Below, piece after piece: positions 25,424 through 34,757 of a stretch of DNA of 64,000 nucleotides. The notes under the pieces were generated by a model. That model ran no database searches. It had not been told where the DNA came from and worked only from the letters and a program-made list of their open reading frames with translations. The DNA comes from Bacterioplanoides sp965200585 (GTDB taxonomy: Bacteria; Pseudomonadota; Gammaproteobacteria; Pseudomonadales; Oceanobacteraceae), in the NCBI RefSeq assembly GCF_965200585.1, contig NZ_OZ241361.1; one strand, given 5' to 3'. The position numbers and the translations under genes were made by a program. How positions within the stretch are numbered: the first letter of the stretch is position 1; each line of letters opens with the position of its first letter.

Positions 25424-26952
25424 TTACCGCCAAGCGACGTTACAGTCAGCTTGTAGGTAAACGCGACCCGTACCTGAACCGCGCCCGAGAACTGGCTAAA
25501 TACACAATCCCCTCTTTTTATCCGCCAGAAGGCGCGAACTCCCACTCCCAATTCCCTACCCCTTATCAGTCTGTCGGCAGCCGTGGTGTCAATAACCTCG
25601 CTAACCGCTTACTGACTACCCTCTTCCCTCCCAACGAACCCTTTTTCCGCCTAACTATTGATGACTTCGACTTAGCAGCTATTGCTGATGACGATGACAA
25701 ACGTGGCCGCATTGAACGCGCACTGGCAACTATTGAACGTACAGCCTTGATGGAAATCGAGACCCGTGCTTTCCGTGTGCCTATGTACGAAGCCTTGCGT
25801 CACTTGATCTTGAGCGGAAATGTCCTGATTTTCCAAATCCCGAATTCTGAAGCAATGCGTGTTTTCCCGCTGTCTAGCTATGTCGTTGATCGACGCAGTG
25901 ATGGAACAGCCACGGAGATCATCATTAAAGAAACCGTTGCCGTTTCTAAAATCGACGAAAACCTTCACGCTCACTTAAAAATAAAAAAAAATAACAGCAA
26001 GCCGCTGACTGAGCTTGAAGTGGATCGCTACACCCGGCTCACCATGACCGGCCCGAACAAGTATGTACTTTACCAAGAAGTTAACGACGTTCAGATTCCT
26101 GACTCACGCGCTACTTTCGATAACGACACCAATCCGTTTTTGGCGTTACGTTTTAGCCGCGTAGAGAATGAAGCGTATGGCCGTGGTTTTGTCGAAGAAT
26201 ACGCCGGAGACCTGTTATCTCTGGAAGGACTTTCAAAAGCACTCGTTGAAGGCGCAGCCGCAAAGGCCCGCATCCTTTTCCTTGTCAATCCGAACTCCAC
26301 CGTTGATCTGAAAGAGATCGAAGAAGCAGAAAACTTAGGCTTCGCTAACGGGCGTTCTGATGACATTTCTGTCTTATCTGTCGATAAGTCCGCAGACTTT
26401 AACTTCGCGCTACAGTTCGCTGAGCGTATCGAAATCCGTCTGTCACGGGCCTTTATGCTGAGCAGTTCTGTTCAACGTAATGGCGAGCGTGTCACGGCAG
26501 AAGAAATCCGGTACATGGCCTCTGAGCTTGAAAATGGCTTAGGCGGCATCTTTTCACTTCTTTCCCAAGAGCTGCAACTACCTGTTGTACGCACCATCCT
26601 CCGCGAGATGACGACACAAGGCAAAATGCCTGAGTTTCCTGAAGATTATCTGAAGCCACAAGTGGTGACAGGTATGGAAGCAATCGGTCGTGATCTTGAT
26701 CGCTCTAAGATCGACGCATTCATGGCAGGCATCTCCCAGTTAGGCGAAGAGGCTTACCGTGAAATCAACATGAGCGATCTTGTCCAACGCTATGCAGCGT
26801 CGTCTGGCCTACACACTGAAGGTCTCATTAAGACGGCGGAGCAGAAACAGTTAGAGCAACAGCAGCTGCAACAGCAGCAAATGCAGGCACTGGCTGGCGA
26901 TCTCACGCGTGGTGTCGCACCTCAGTTAGCTAAAGCAGCTACAGAGCAATAA
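25420..26952 (+). CDS. portal (head-tail connector) protein
   Basis: 510 aa (T7 gp8: 536). It forms the dodecameric ring through which DNA enters and leaves the head. Characteristic segments: RARELAKYTIPSFYPPEG, SVGSRGVNNLANRLLTTLFPPNEPFFRL and SRAFMLSSSVQRNGERVTAEEIRYMASELE. The C-terminus is a Gln-rich tail (EQKQLEQQQLQQQQMQ). Stop overlaps the scaffold ATG by one base. Confidence 0.95.
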   Translation: MITAKRRYSQLVGKRDPYLNRARELAKYTIPSFYPPEGANSHSQFPTPYQSVGSRGVNNLANRLLTTLFPPNEPFFRLTIDDFDLAAIADDDDKRGRIERALATIERTALMEIETRAFRVPMYEALRHLILSGNVLIFQIPNSEAMRVFPLSSYVVDRRSDGTATEIIIKETVAVSKIDENLHAHLKIKKNNSKPLTELEVDRYTRLTMTGPNKYVLYQEVNDVQIPDSRATFDNDTNPFLALRFSRVENEAYGRGFVEEYAGDLLSLEGLSKALVEGAAAKARILFLVNPNSTVDLKEIEEAENLGFANGRSDDISVLSVDKSADFNFALQFAERIEIRLSRAFMLSSSVQRNGERVTAEEIRYMASELENGLGGIFSLLSQELQLPVVRTILREMTTQGKMPEFPEDYLKPQVVTGMEAIGRDLDRSKIDAFMAGISQLGEEAYREINMSDLVQRYAASSGLHTEGLIKTAEQKQLEQQQLQQQQMQALAGDLTRGVAPQLAKAATEQ

Positions 26953-27710
26953 TGTCCACCGAAAATTTAGAAATCACTCCTGATAATCAGGACGCAGCAG
27001 AAGCTGAAGCCAACGCTGCCGCAGAGCAGGCTGCCGAGACCCTGCCGCAATTTGCAGAGCCAGCCACCGAAGAACCTGGGACTGAGCGCCCAGAATGGCT
27101 GCCAGAACAATTCAGTACTCCTGAAGAGATGGCTGCCGCTTACGCGGAGCTGTCCCAATCCAAAGAAACTGAAGACGAGCCAGAAGCTAACGCAGAGGCA
27201 GAGGCTGAAGTTCCTGCCGGATTGGAGCAGTTCACCGCTGAGTATGAGCAGAACGGCGCACTGTCTGATGAGAGTTACACCAAGTTGTCTGAAATGGGCA
27301 TTGGCCGTGACATCGTTGATCAGTATATCGCCGGTATTGAAGCATCACAGCTGGCACTGACGAACTCAGTTTTAGATGGCCTTGAAGGCGGTCAGTCTAC
27401 TTTCGATGCAATGTCAAAGTGGGCAGCTAACACACTGTCTGAGGCCCAGCTTCAAGCGTACAACCTGCAAGTTGAGTCAGGCAACATCGAAGTAGCCAAG
27501 ATGGCTGTTCAGGGCCTGCATTCCCAGTACGTCAAAGCCACTGGCGGCTTACCTGCCGGTTTCCAAACCGAATCCTCTGGCAATGGCAGCGGCATCCGTC
27601 CGTTCAGTTCTAACGCTGAAGTTGTTGAAGCAATGGGTTCCGCCCGTTACGAGAACGATCCTGCCTACCGCGAAGAAGTGCGCCAGCGCCTCGGTATCTC
27701 CAACTACTAA
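26952..27710 (+). CDS. capsid scaffold/assembly protein
   Basis: 252 aa. Acidic Ala/Glu-rich N-terminus (about 1-90), then helical body and the typical scaffold C-terminus NAEVVEAMGSARYENDPAYREEVRQRL. Located between portal and capsid as T7 gp9. It guides prohead assembly and leaves before maturation. Confidence 0.9.
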   Translation: MSTENLEITPDNQDAAEAEANAAAEQAAETLPQFAEPATEEPGTERPEWLPEQFSTPEEMAAAYAELSQSKETEDEPEANAEAEAEVPAGLEQFTAEYEQNGALSDESYTKLSEMGIGRDIVDQYIAGIEASQLALTNSVLDGLEGGQSTFDAMSKWAANTLSEAQLQAYNLQVESGNIEVAKMAVQGLHSQYVKATGGLPAGFQTESSGNGSGIRPFSSNAEVVEAMGSARYENDPAYREEVRQRLGISNY

Positions 27711-27762
27711 TCCCCTTCCCCTCTCCCTCCCTATTTCCCTCCCGTAAGGTTTTACAAAAATA

Positions 27763-28785
27763 ATGACTAACCAAACTGTATCCCGTTTAGGTCAAATCAA
27801 CGCAGCTGGTGATGATCGCCAGATGTTCCTGAAGCAGTACGCAGGCGAAGTCCTGACTGCTTACCACCAGGCCAACATTTTCAAAGGTATGCACCGTACC
27901 CGCACCATTTCCAACGGTAAAAGCGCGAGCTTCCCGCTGGTAGGTACTGCGGTTGCTAAGTACCACACTCCGGGCGAATTCATTAAGGGCGATCAGATCA
28001 AGCACGGTGAGCGTGTTGTGACCATCGACGACCTGTTGATCAGCTCCCAGTTCATCGCCAACATCGACGAAGCCATGAACCACTATGACGTGCGTTCTAT
28101 CTACTCCAAAGAAGCGGGTATGGCACTGGCGGACACTTACGACCGTAACGTGGCCCGTATCATCGCTAAAGGCGGCATGATCGACAACGCAACCAAAGCT
28201 GCCGCACAGTTCGGCACCGCGTTCGACGACGATGTATACACCACTCCTACTCAAATCGGCACCAAAGCCGGTGACGCGCTGGATGGCGATAAGATTGCGA
28301 AAGCAATTCAGGACACCGTTACTCAGATGGTTTCCAAGAACATCATCCGCGACGGCTCTGAGGTGACTTGTGTATTAGCTCCGGCCCAATACTACTCCCT
28401 AATGGACGTGTCCGGCACCTCTAAACTGGTGTTCTTAGACCGCGACTTCGGCGGTGAAGGTTCGGTAGCGACCGGCGCAATGCCTCGTGTTGCTGGCGTT
28501 CGCATCTACATGTCGAACTCTATCCCGATGACCAACGAAACCTCCAAGCTGGTAGGTGACGCTGAGCCAATCACCGCAAGCCGTGCAGACGCTTACCGTG
28601 GCGACTACAGCAAAGTACGTGGCCTGATCTTCACCAAAGATGCCGCTGCTACCGTGCAGCTGATGGACTTGGGCGTAGAGTCTGAGTACCAGATCAGCCG
28701 TCAAGGCACCTTAATGGTCGCTAAGTACGCTGTTGGTCACAACATTCTGCGTCCTGAGTGTTCCGTTCCCCTGCTGGCTGTTTAA
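27763..28785 (+). CDS. major capsid protein
   Basis: 340 aa (T7 gp10A: 345), HK97-type fold expected. Contains FLKQYAGEVLTAYHQANIF, SISNGKSASFPLVGTA-like early strand, and EYQISRQGTLMVAKYAVGHNILRPECSV at the end. Codons are more uniform than in neighbouring genes, as expected for a highly expressed product. Terminator follows 13 bp after the stop. No slippery site for a 10B-type extension was seen. Confidence 0.96.
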   Translation: MTNQTVSRLGQINAAGDDRQMFLKQYAGEVLTAYHQANIFKGMHRTRTISNGKSASFPLVGTAVAKYHTPGEFIKGDQIKHGERVVTIDDLLISSQFIANIDEAMNHYDVRSIYSKEAGMALADTYDRNVARIIAKGGMIDNATKAAAQFGTAFDDDVYTTPTQIGTKAGDALDGDKIAKAIQDTVTQMVSKNIIRDGSEVTCVLAPAQYYSLMDVSGTSKLVFLDRDFGGEGSVATGAMPRVAGVRIYMSNSIPMTNETSKLVGDAEPITASRADAYRGDYSKVRGLIFTKDAAATVQLMDLGVESEYQISRQGTLMVAKYAVGHNILRPECSVPLLAV

Positions 28786-28798
28786 GCCGGTTCCCCTG

Positions 28799-28828
28799 AA
28801 GGCTGCGCATTTGCGTGGCCTTTTTTTT
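28799..28828 (+). terminator. terminator after the capsid gene (T7 T-phi equivalent)
   Basis: AAGGC/GCCTT outer stem, CGC/GCG inner stem, then a run of eight T. It lies directly after the capsid gene, the same position as the terminator for T7 RNA polymerase. Confidence 0.85.
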
Positions 28829-28847
28829 CGACTTCTGATGGTTTTCC

Positions 28848-29417
28848 ATGCAATTAAAAGCAATCAACACCATGCTTTCAGCTATCGGTGAGGCACCGGT
28901 AAGCTCCCTTAACTCCGGGCTGCCAGAAGCCGAAATGGCTGAAAGTATTCTGAATGAAATCAGTGAAGCGGTTCAAAGCGAAGGCTGGACGTTTAACACT
29001 GAGATCGACTTCCCGTTATCTGCCGACCCTATCTCAAGCAACATCGCGCTGCCGGATAACTACCTTGAGGTGGACTTGTCCGAGAACGTATCTCAGGGGC
29101 CGTCCCGTTATGTTGTCCGTGGCAACCGTGTGTATGACCGGGAAGCACACACCTACACCATCACAGCAGAGCTGAAAGCTGACATCATCCTTCTGCTGGA
29201 TTTCTCCGAGCTGCCGCAAACGGCCCGGACTTACATCACTATCCGAGCTGCCCGTATTTTCCAAGACCGGGTATTAGGCTCCGACACTATTCACCGATTC
29301 AATGCAGATGACGAGCAGTATGCCCGAGTAGCGCTGAAGCGTATGGCAGTCCGTAAGTCAGGAATCAACCTGATCAATAACGGCGTCGTTCAGTCAATCG
29401 TTTCTCGGAGAATTTAA
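28848..29417 (+). CDS. tail tubular protein A (adaptor)
   Basis: 189 aa (T7 gp11: 196). It forms the ring linking portal and nozzle. MQLKAINTMLSAIGEAPVSSL and VQSEGWTFNTEIDFPL are the family's opening motifs, and AARIFQDRVLGS its later conserved piece. Stop overlaps the next ATG by one base. Confidence 0.93.
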   Translation: MQLKAINTMLSAIGEAPVSSLNSGLPEAEMAESILNEISEAVQSEGWTFNTEIDFPLSADPISSNIALPDNYLEVDLSENVSQGPSRYVVRGNRVYDREAHTYTITAELKADIILLLDFSELPQTARTYITIRAARIFQDRVLGSDTIHRFNADDEQYARVALKRMAVRKSGINLINNGVVQSIVSRRI

Positions 29418-31768
29418 TGCAAGTCACAAAAGCATTACCGAACTTAATTAACGGTGTCTCTCAGCAGCCCGACCTGACACGCCTTGATTCCCAATGTGAA
29501 GCGCAGATCAACTGCCTGAACTCTGTCGTTCACGGAATGCGGAAACGCCCGGCGCTGGAAAGCATTCGACGCATTTCTAGCCCTGACACTCCAATGTTCA
29601 GCCACACCATCAAGGACTCGGCAGACACCACTTACATACTGACTGTCAGCAACAAAGGCTCGCTAAAAGCGCAGGTGCATGATCAGAATGGCCGCGAACA
29701 TCCGCTATCAATGTCCACCGACGCGCAGCAGTATCTAAACGCCAGTGACATCACACGGCTACGCGCCGCAACTGTTGCTGACTACACGTTTCTGGTGAAC
29801 CCTCAGAAAGAAGTACGGACATCAGGAGAAACCACGAAAGCGATAAACCGACATCAAGCACTGGTTTACGTGAAGCGCGGTGACTATCTGATGGATTACG
29901 GCGTCCAGATCGCGCTGAAGCACCCGGACGGCAGGACTTTAAGATGGGAATTTAAGTATACGACATCAAGCAACGAGCACGCAGCGAACCGTTACAGTAT
30001 TCAGACTGACAACATCGCTGAAAATCTTAGCTTCGGTAAAAACGCCCGCGAACTGGTAACGAACGAAAAGTTCAGCAGCTATGGAGGCATCCGCCTCTTA
30101 GGCAGCGTCCTACTTGTTGAGTCAGTGTATCCATTCACTGCATCCACAACAGACGGTAACGGTAACCAGAATCTATTCGTGTTTAAAGATATTGTCACTG
30201 ATATTAAAGACCTACCCAAAGAAGCCTTTGACGGCCTTCAGTTCAAAGTCACGAGCGCTGAAAACACTGACGAAGATGATTACTACATCGAATACGGCCC
30301 TGATGCCGACCGCCCGCAAGGTTCGTCGTTTTGGAAAGAGACTGCCGCACCCGGTACGCGTTTCAAGTTTGACCCCAACACCATGCCTGTCGCACTTGTC
30401 AGGACAGACCGTGGCTTCGTCCTCTCTACCTTAAATGGCGAAAAATACAGCTCACACACATTCCCCAAGTGGGACTACCGTGAAGCTGGGGATGACGACA
30501 CAAACCCTTTCCCGTCTTTCGTAGGCGACACGATCAACGATGTGTTTTTCTACAAGAACCGACTGGGCTTCCTGTCCGGTGAGAACGTGGTCATGTCTGA
30601 ATCAGGTGAGTTCTTTAACTTCTTCCTGAATACCGTACAGACGTTAGTGGACTCCGCGCCGATTGATATTGCCGCAAGCCACAACCAGTACACCCGCCTC
30701 GAAGCGACCGTACCTCTGGGCGACCGTCTGTTGGTTTTCTCCCCGTTAGCTCAGTTCATTCTGGGAAGCGACGGGCCTATGACTCCCTCAAGCGTGAGCA
30801 TGGACGTATCGACCGTCTTTGAGAACACGCCCCGTGCGCGTCCAGTATCTTCAGGCACATCAGTTTTCTTTGGCTTCGACAGTTCAGCGTGGGCCGGTAT
30901 CCGCGAGTACTTTGTGGACGGTGACACGCAGTTAAACAACTCGGAAGACATTACCTCCCACGTACCGAACTATCTGGTCGGGAACATCACGGACATTGCA
31001 GTATGCCAACAAGAGCGCTTAATGGTCGTCCTAACCGACGGTTATTCAGGTGCCTACGTGTATAACTACTACTGGGAAGCAAACCAGAAAGTCCAATCAG
31101 CGTGGTCTACTTGGGAAACTAACGGTAAGTTCACTTCAGCGCATGTCGATAGTTCAACCTTGTACTTCACTGTCGAACGGAGTGACGGTATTCACATTGA
31201 ACGCATGGAGTTGTCTAAAGATAGTGCCGAAGCCCACATGACCGGTGAGGCTGCCGTGCATCTTGACCGCCGTGTTTACGTGCCAAACACAAAAACAGCG
31301 CTACCCTCGCTCACTTCACGTACTGTCGGCGTCAGCTTAGACGGTCGTGTTATCTCAAACATTCAAGCAGCTCATACACAAGGTATCCCAATGTATATCG
31401 GTGAACCGTTCACGATGAGCTATCTTTTCTCGCGCCAGACTGTTCGTGACCAGAACGGACGGCCCCAAGTTGAACAGCGTGCTCAAATGCGCCGTATGCT
31501 TCTCAATTACAACAAAACCGGCGGGTTCAGCTTCAAGGTGACTCCCGATTTCCGTCCAACCAAAACCATTGACTTCACTCCCCGTGTCTTAGGTAAAGGC
31601 TCAAACATCCTGAACCGGGCGGTCATTGATACAGGCACCTTCACTGGCTTTGTGCTGGCGAAGTCCGACGGTGTTGCTATTGAGATTGAGTCAGATACTT
31701 GGGTTCCTGTCACTATTCAAACTGCTGAATGGGATGGCGTACTTACCCGTAAACGTGTCCGAGTATGA
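29417..31768 (+). CDS. tail tubular protein B (nozzle)
   Basis: 783 aa (T7 gp12: 794). Opening segment KALPNLINGVSQQPDLTRLDSQCEAQINCLNSVVHGMRKRPA is diagnostic for this family. The middle carries the beta-propeller-like region (NDVFFYKNRLGFLSGENVVMSESGEFFNFF). It forms the tail nozzle and contacts the fibre N-terminus. Overlaps the next gene by 4 bp. Confidence 0.95.
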   Translation: MQVTKALPNLINGVSQQPDLTRLDSQCEAQINCLNSVVHGMRKRPALESIRRISSPDTPMFSHTIKDSADTTYILTVSNKGSLKAQVHDQNGREHPLSMSTDAQQYLNASDITRLRAATVADYTFLVNPQKEVRTSGETTKAINRHQALVYVKRGDYLMDYGVQIALKHPDGRTLRWEFKYTTSSNEHAANRYSIQTDNIAENLSFGKNARELVTNEKFSSYGGIRLLGSVLLVESVYPFTASTTDGNGNQNLFVFKDIVTDIKDLPKEAFDGLQFKVTSAENTDEDDYYIEYGPDADRPQGSSFWKETAAPGTRFKFDPNTMPVALVRTDRGFVLSTLNGEKYSSHTFPKWDYREAGDDDTNPFPSFVGDTINDVFFYKNRLGFLSGENVVMSESGEFFNFFLNTVQTLVDSAPIDIAASHNQYTRLEATVPLGDRLLVFSPLAQFILGSDGPMTPSSVSMDVSTVFENTPRARPVSSGTSVFFGFDSSAWAGIREYFVDGDTQLNNSEDITSHVPNYLVGNITDIAVCQQERLMVVLTDGYSGAYVYNYYWEANQKVQSAWSTWETNGKFTSAHVDSSTLYFTVERSDGIHIERMELSKDSAEAHMTGEAAVHLDRRVYVPNTKTALPSLTSRTVGVSLDGRVISNIQAAHTQGIPMYIGEPFTMSYLFSRQTVRDQNGRPQVEQRAQMRRMLLNYNKTGGFSFKVTPDFRPTKTIDFTPRVLGKGSNILNRAVIDTGTFTGFVLAKSDGVAIEIESDTWVPVTIQTAEWDGVLTRKRVRV

Positions 31769-32226
31769 CCCTACACCTCAGAGAACCCCTACCTGAGCAC
31801 ATCCATTACCTATCCAAACACCTACGTGAATCAGACGCTGACGAAGTACGGTCAGCCAGCGGGGAATATTCCCTCTGGAAGACACTCGACGCAGCTGTAA
31901 ACGCTAGCTATGAGTGCCATGTCGCTGTTGATGATGACGGTATTCCTGTTGCTGTTTTTGGCGTAGCTCCCTACGGGGAGTTCGCGGCTCCATGGCTTTT
32001 AGGCACTGACAGTCTATTGCAGCACCGACGCGAGTTAATGTCATGGGGCCGTAGCTTTGTCCAGCGCTGGCTTGAAGAACATCGCCAGTTGATGAACTTC
32101 GTCGATAAACGCAACGCGGTGTCTATCCGCTGGCTTAAACGGTTAGGTTTCACCATAGGAAAGGAAGTGCTTTTGTATGACCCCTTTCACCCCTTTTACG
32201 AGTTCAAACAATGTGCGATCCAGTAA
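31765..32226 (+). CDS. T7 gp13-like protein with GNAT-like fold
   Basis: 153 aa (T7 gp13: 138). CHVAVDDDGIPVAVFGVAP and RNAVSIRWLKRLGFTIGKEVL match the acetyltransferase-like DUF2833 family found at this place in T7-like phages. In T7 it is needed for correct virion assembly and is not known to be an enzyme. Overlaps gp14 by 16 bp. Confidence 0.85.
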   Translation: MTLHLREPLPEHIHYLSKHLRESDADEVRSASGEYSLWKTLDAAVNASYECHVAVDDDGIPVAVFGVAPYGEFAAPWLLGTDSLLQHRRELMSWGRSFVQRWLEEHRQLMNFVDKRNAVSIRWLKRLGFTIGKEVLLYDPFHPFYEFKQCAIQ

Positions 32227-32756
32227 CTATCGGCATCACTATGGCCGGAGTGTCCGCAGGCATGTCGTACCAGCAGAGCGTCCGCCAACATGAAGCAGCC
32301 GAGCAGGCATACGAGCAGAACCGTACCGATGCCCTTGCGCAGGAACGTGACCAGCTACGTGTGATCCAGCAGAACCTCGACGCAGAAGAAGCTGCTAATA
32401 ACGCAGAACAACGTGCTAATGGCCTAGAAACCCTACGTGCAACAGCCTCCGCTATTACAACCGCAGACAGCCAGAACGCTGCCGGTAACACAGTGAGTGC
32501 ATTGGTTCAGGATATTCAACGGCAGAACGCTGCCCGTAGCCTGAACATCACACGCAACGCTGATTACGCATATATCAATGCAAATAACGAAGCGAACTCC
32601 GCTCACTTGAATCGTCAATCACGTATCAACTCTGTAGCCCGTCCACGCTTTGATCGAGGCATGGCGCTGCTAGGCGCTGGCGTCAGCGGTGCTCAGACAG
32701 GCGCTTCAGCCTATTCAGCAACGTCCAGCGCCAGCACCTCGCCTACCCAAGGATAA
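32211..32756 (+). CDS. internal virion protein (gp14-like)
   Basis: 181 aa (T7 gp14: 196). Hydrophobic N-terminal stretch (VTIGITMAGVSAGMSYQQS) then a long Gln/Ala/Asn helix and a Gly/Ser/Ala-rich end. In T7 the protein is ejected and forms the outer-membrane part of the DNA channel. Assignment relies on order and composition. Confidence 0.82.
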   Translation: MCDPVTIGITMAGVSAGMSYQQSVRQHEAAEQAYEQNRTDALAQERDQLRVIQQNLDAEEAANNAEQRANGLETLRATASAITTADSQNAAGNTVSALVQDIQRQNAARSLNITRNADYAYINANNEANSAHLNRQSRINSVARPRFDRGMALLGAGVSGAQTGASAYSATSSASTSPTQG

Positions 32757-32759
32757 CCA

Positions 32760-34757
32760 ATGAACCGTCTTGACCAGACAAACGGCCTACGCCGTCAAGT
32801 AACACGGCCCGGATACCAGCCGACACAGGTATCGCCTCAGAATACCCGCGCAGCTCAAGCCGCCCGTGGTTTTGCACAAATGCAGGACTCACTTAACGGC
32901 GCTATTAGCGTTCTGGGACAGTACGGCCAGATTGTGCAACGCCGTACAGCGGAAGAACAGCGCCAAGCCGACAAAGAGAACAAGCGTCGAGTGGACTTAG
33001 CTGCGGCAGAATATCGCGCCGGTAGTGCTTCTGCTTTCCGCACGTATTCTTCGGAGAATACGGAATGGAGTCTACTGAACGATCCTGACCATTTGACTCA
33101 GCATCCTGCATTCAGAGACCGTGCGGATGAAATCACATCACGCTACAACGGAAACCCTGAGTTACAGCAGCAGATTGCTGACCGTCTCTATCAGGAGAAC
33201 ATGGCGCTCTACTCAAAGGAATTCGACAGCAATTACACAAACACCCGCAAGCGTTACCTGTCCGAAGAGCTTGAAATGCTGAGCGCAGGTGGAATGCTAG
33301 ACGGCGGTAAGCTAGATGAGTTGTTCGAGACTTACTCCGACCTCCCGCCAGAAGAAATACAGTCCGTACTGATCTCCAAATCCGCTGACCAATCACTGAC
33401 CGGCAACACTACGATTGCTGACTGGATGAATGGCGCTGGTGTTGAGTCTGGGCGAGTAAACGCTGAAGGTGCGCGCTTAGGCAGCATCCACTCACGTCAA
33501 GGCAAGGAGTACAACGACGCCCGGTACAAGGAAGAATTCGTCACAACTGCCGCTGACTGGCGCAAGGCCGCTGAGACACGAGTAGAGCCGTGGTCAGAAG
33601 ATCAGAAACAAGCATTCGATCAGGCGTTCCGAGATAACGGGATTAGCCGTGTCGAGTACATTAACCTTCTAAACGCTCCTAGCAGCAATATCCAAAAGCA
33701 GGATAAAGCTGCCCGCGATAAATACGTCAGGGAAAGTTGGCTACAGAACCTGAAGACAAACCGGCAGGACAGCCAGTACATCGACGACAATTCAGTAAGT
33801 ACCTCTCATCGTGAAGTTGCACTCCAACAGGACGCAGAAAGGGCCGTTCAGGCAGGCACCGCCGCCTCCGCTGAAGACCACATCGCCCAGCTGACAGCGA
33901 ACATCGGCTTTGTACATTCTGAACACAAGCAGCGTATGCGTGAGGCTTTTTCATATCTGGAATCAGCTTCAGTTGAATCTTTCGACACTGCCCGCGTCAT
34001 GGACGGTATCGACTTATACCGAACCTACCAGCAATACAGCCGCGCACACGCTCAGCGCTTGCTGGATGATGAATCGGCCCCAATCATGGCCCACATCGAA
34101 AGTGTCTGGGATAACCGACCAGAAACACTCCAGTCAGCTGTTCAACAGGCAGTTAAAGCCCGGATTGACCCACGCACAGGCAAAACAAAGGCGTACCGCC
34201 TCGAAGATACGACAAAGCATTTCCAGAAGACTGACTTTTACAGTGACGACGGTATTACTCAGGCTGGAATCAAAGATCTGTATGACACGCTATTCAGCAC
34301 GTCCATCGCAAACAACATGCCGCCTTCTAAGGCTGCCGAATACGCAAAGGAACGGACTGAAGCGCTGACCATGAAAATTGGTGATGTCTATGTCCCTACT
34401 GAGGCCCTACAGCTGCCGTCCGGTGGAATGATTTCTCCCGACTTCGTGGAGGTGATGTCCGATTCAGTTAAGTCATCTTACGGCTTACCTGAAGATGAGT
34501 GGAGTGACTACCAGTTCATGCCAGTGGACATGCACGGGGAACAGTGGTCACTGATCGACAAAGAGACTGGCACACCTGTTCGCACTACAACCCTTCCCGT
34601 ACTCCATCGCCAATACGGCCTTTACCAACAGTATCTACGTGACAACACGCTGTCCGTGCTCAATCAGAACATGCAGGCTGCGCTCAGAAAACGAGCCAAC
34701 ACCAACGTCCGGCTGCCTGATAACAGCCACAGCAGTTTTTACCCAACAGGAAACTAA
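32760..34757 (+). CDS. internal virion protein (gp15-like)
   Basis: 665 aa (T7 gp15: 747). Long helical protein; N-terminal region GFAQMQDSLNGAISVLGQYGQIVQRRTAEEQRQADKEN is typical. In T7 it spans the periplasm in the ejection tube with gp16. Followed by the gp16-like gene with no gap. Confidence 0.85.
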   Translation: MNRLDQTNGLRRQVTRPGYQPTQVSPQNTRAAQAARGFAQMQDSLNGAISVLGQYGQIVQRRTAEEQRQADKENKRRVDLAAAEYRAGSASAFRTYSSENTEWSLLNDPDHLTQHPAFRDRADEITSRYNGNPELQQQIADRLYQENMALYSKEFDSNYTNTRKRYLSEELEMLSAGGMLDGGKLDELFETYSDLPPEEIQSVLISKSADQSLTGNTTIADWMNGAGVESGRVNAEGARLGSIHSRQGKEYNDARYKEEFVTTAADWRKAAETRVEPWSEDQKQAFDQAFRDNGISRVEYINLLNAPSSNIQKQDKAARDKYVRESWLQNLKTNRQDSQYIDDNSVSTSHREVALQQDAERAVQAGTAASAEDHIAQLTANIGFVHSEHKQRMREAFSYLESASVESFDTARVMDGIDLYRTYQQYSRAHAQRLLDDESAPIMAHIESVWDNRPETLQSAVQQAVKARIDPRTGKTKAYRLEDTTKHFQKTDFYSDDGITQAGIKDLYDTLFSTSIANNMPPSKAAEYAKERTEALTMKIGDVYVPTEALQLPSGGMISPDFVEVMSDSVKSSYGLPEDEWSDYQFMPVDMHGEQWSLIDKETGTPVRTTTLPVLHRQYGLYQQYLRDNTLSVLNQNMQAALRKRANTNVRLPDNSHSSFYPTGN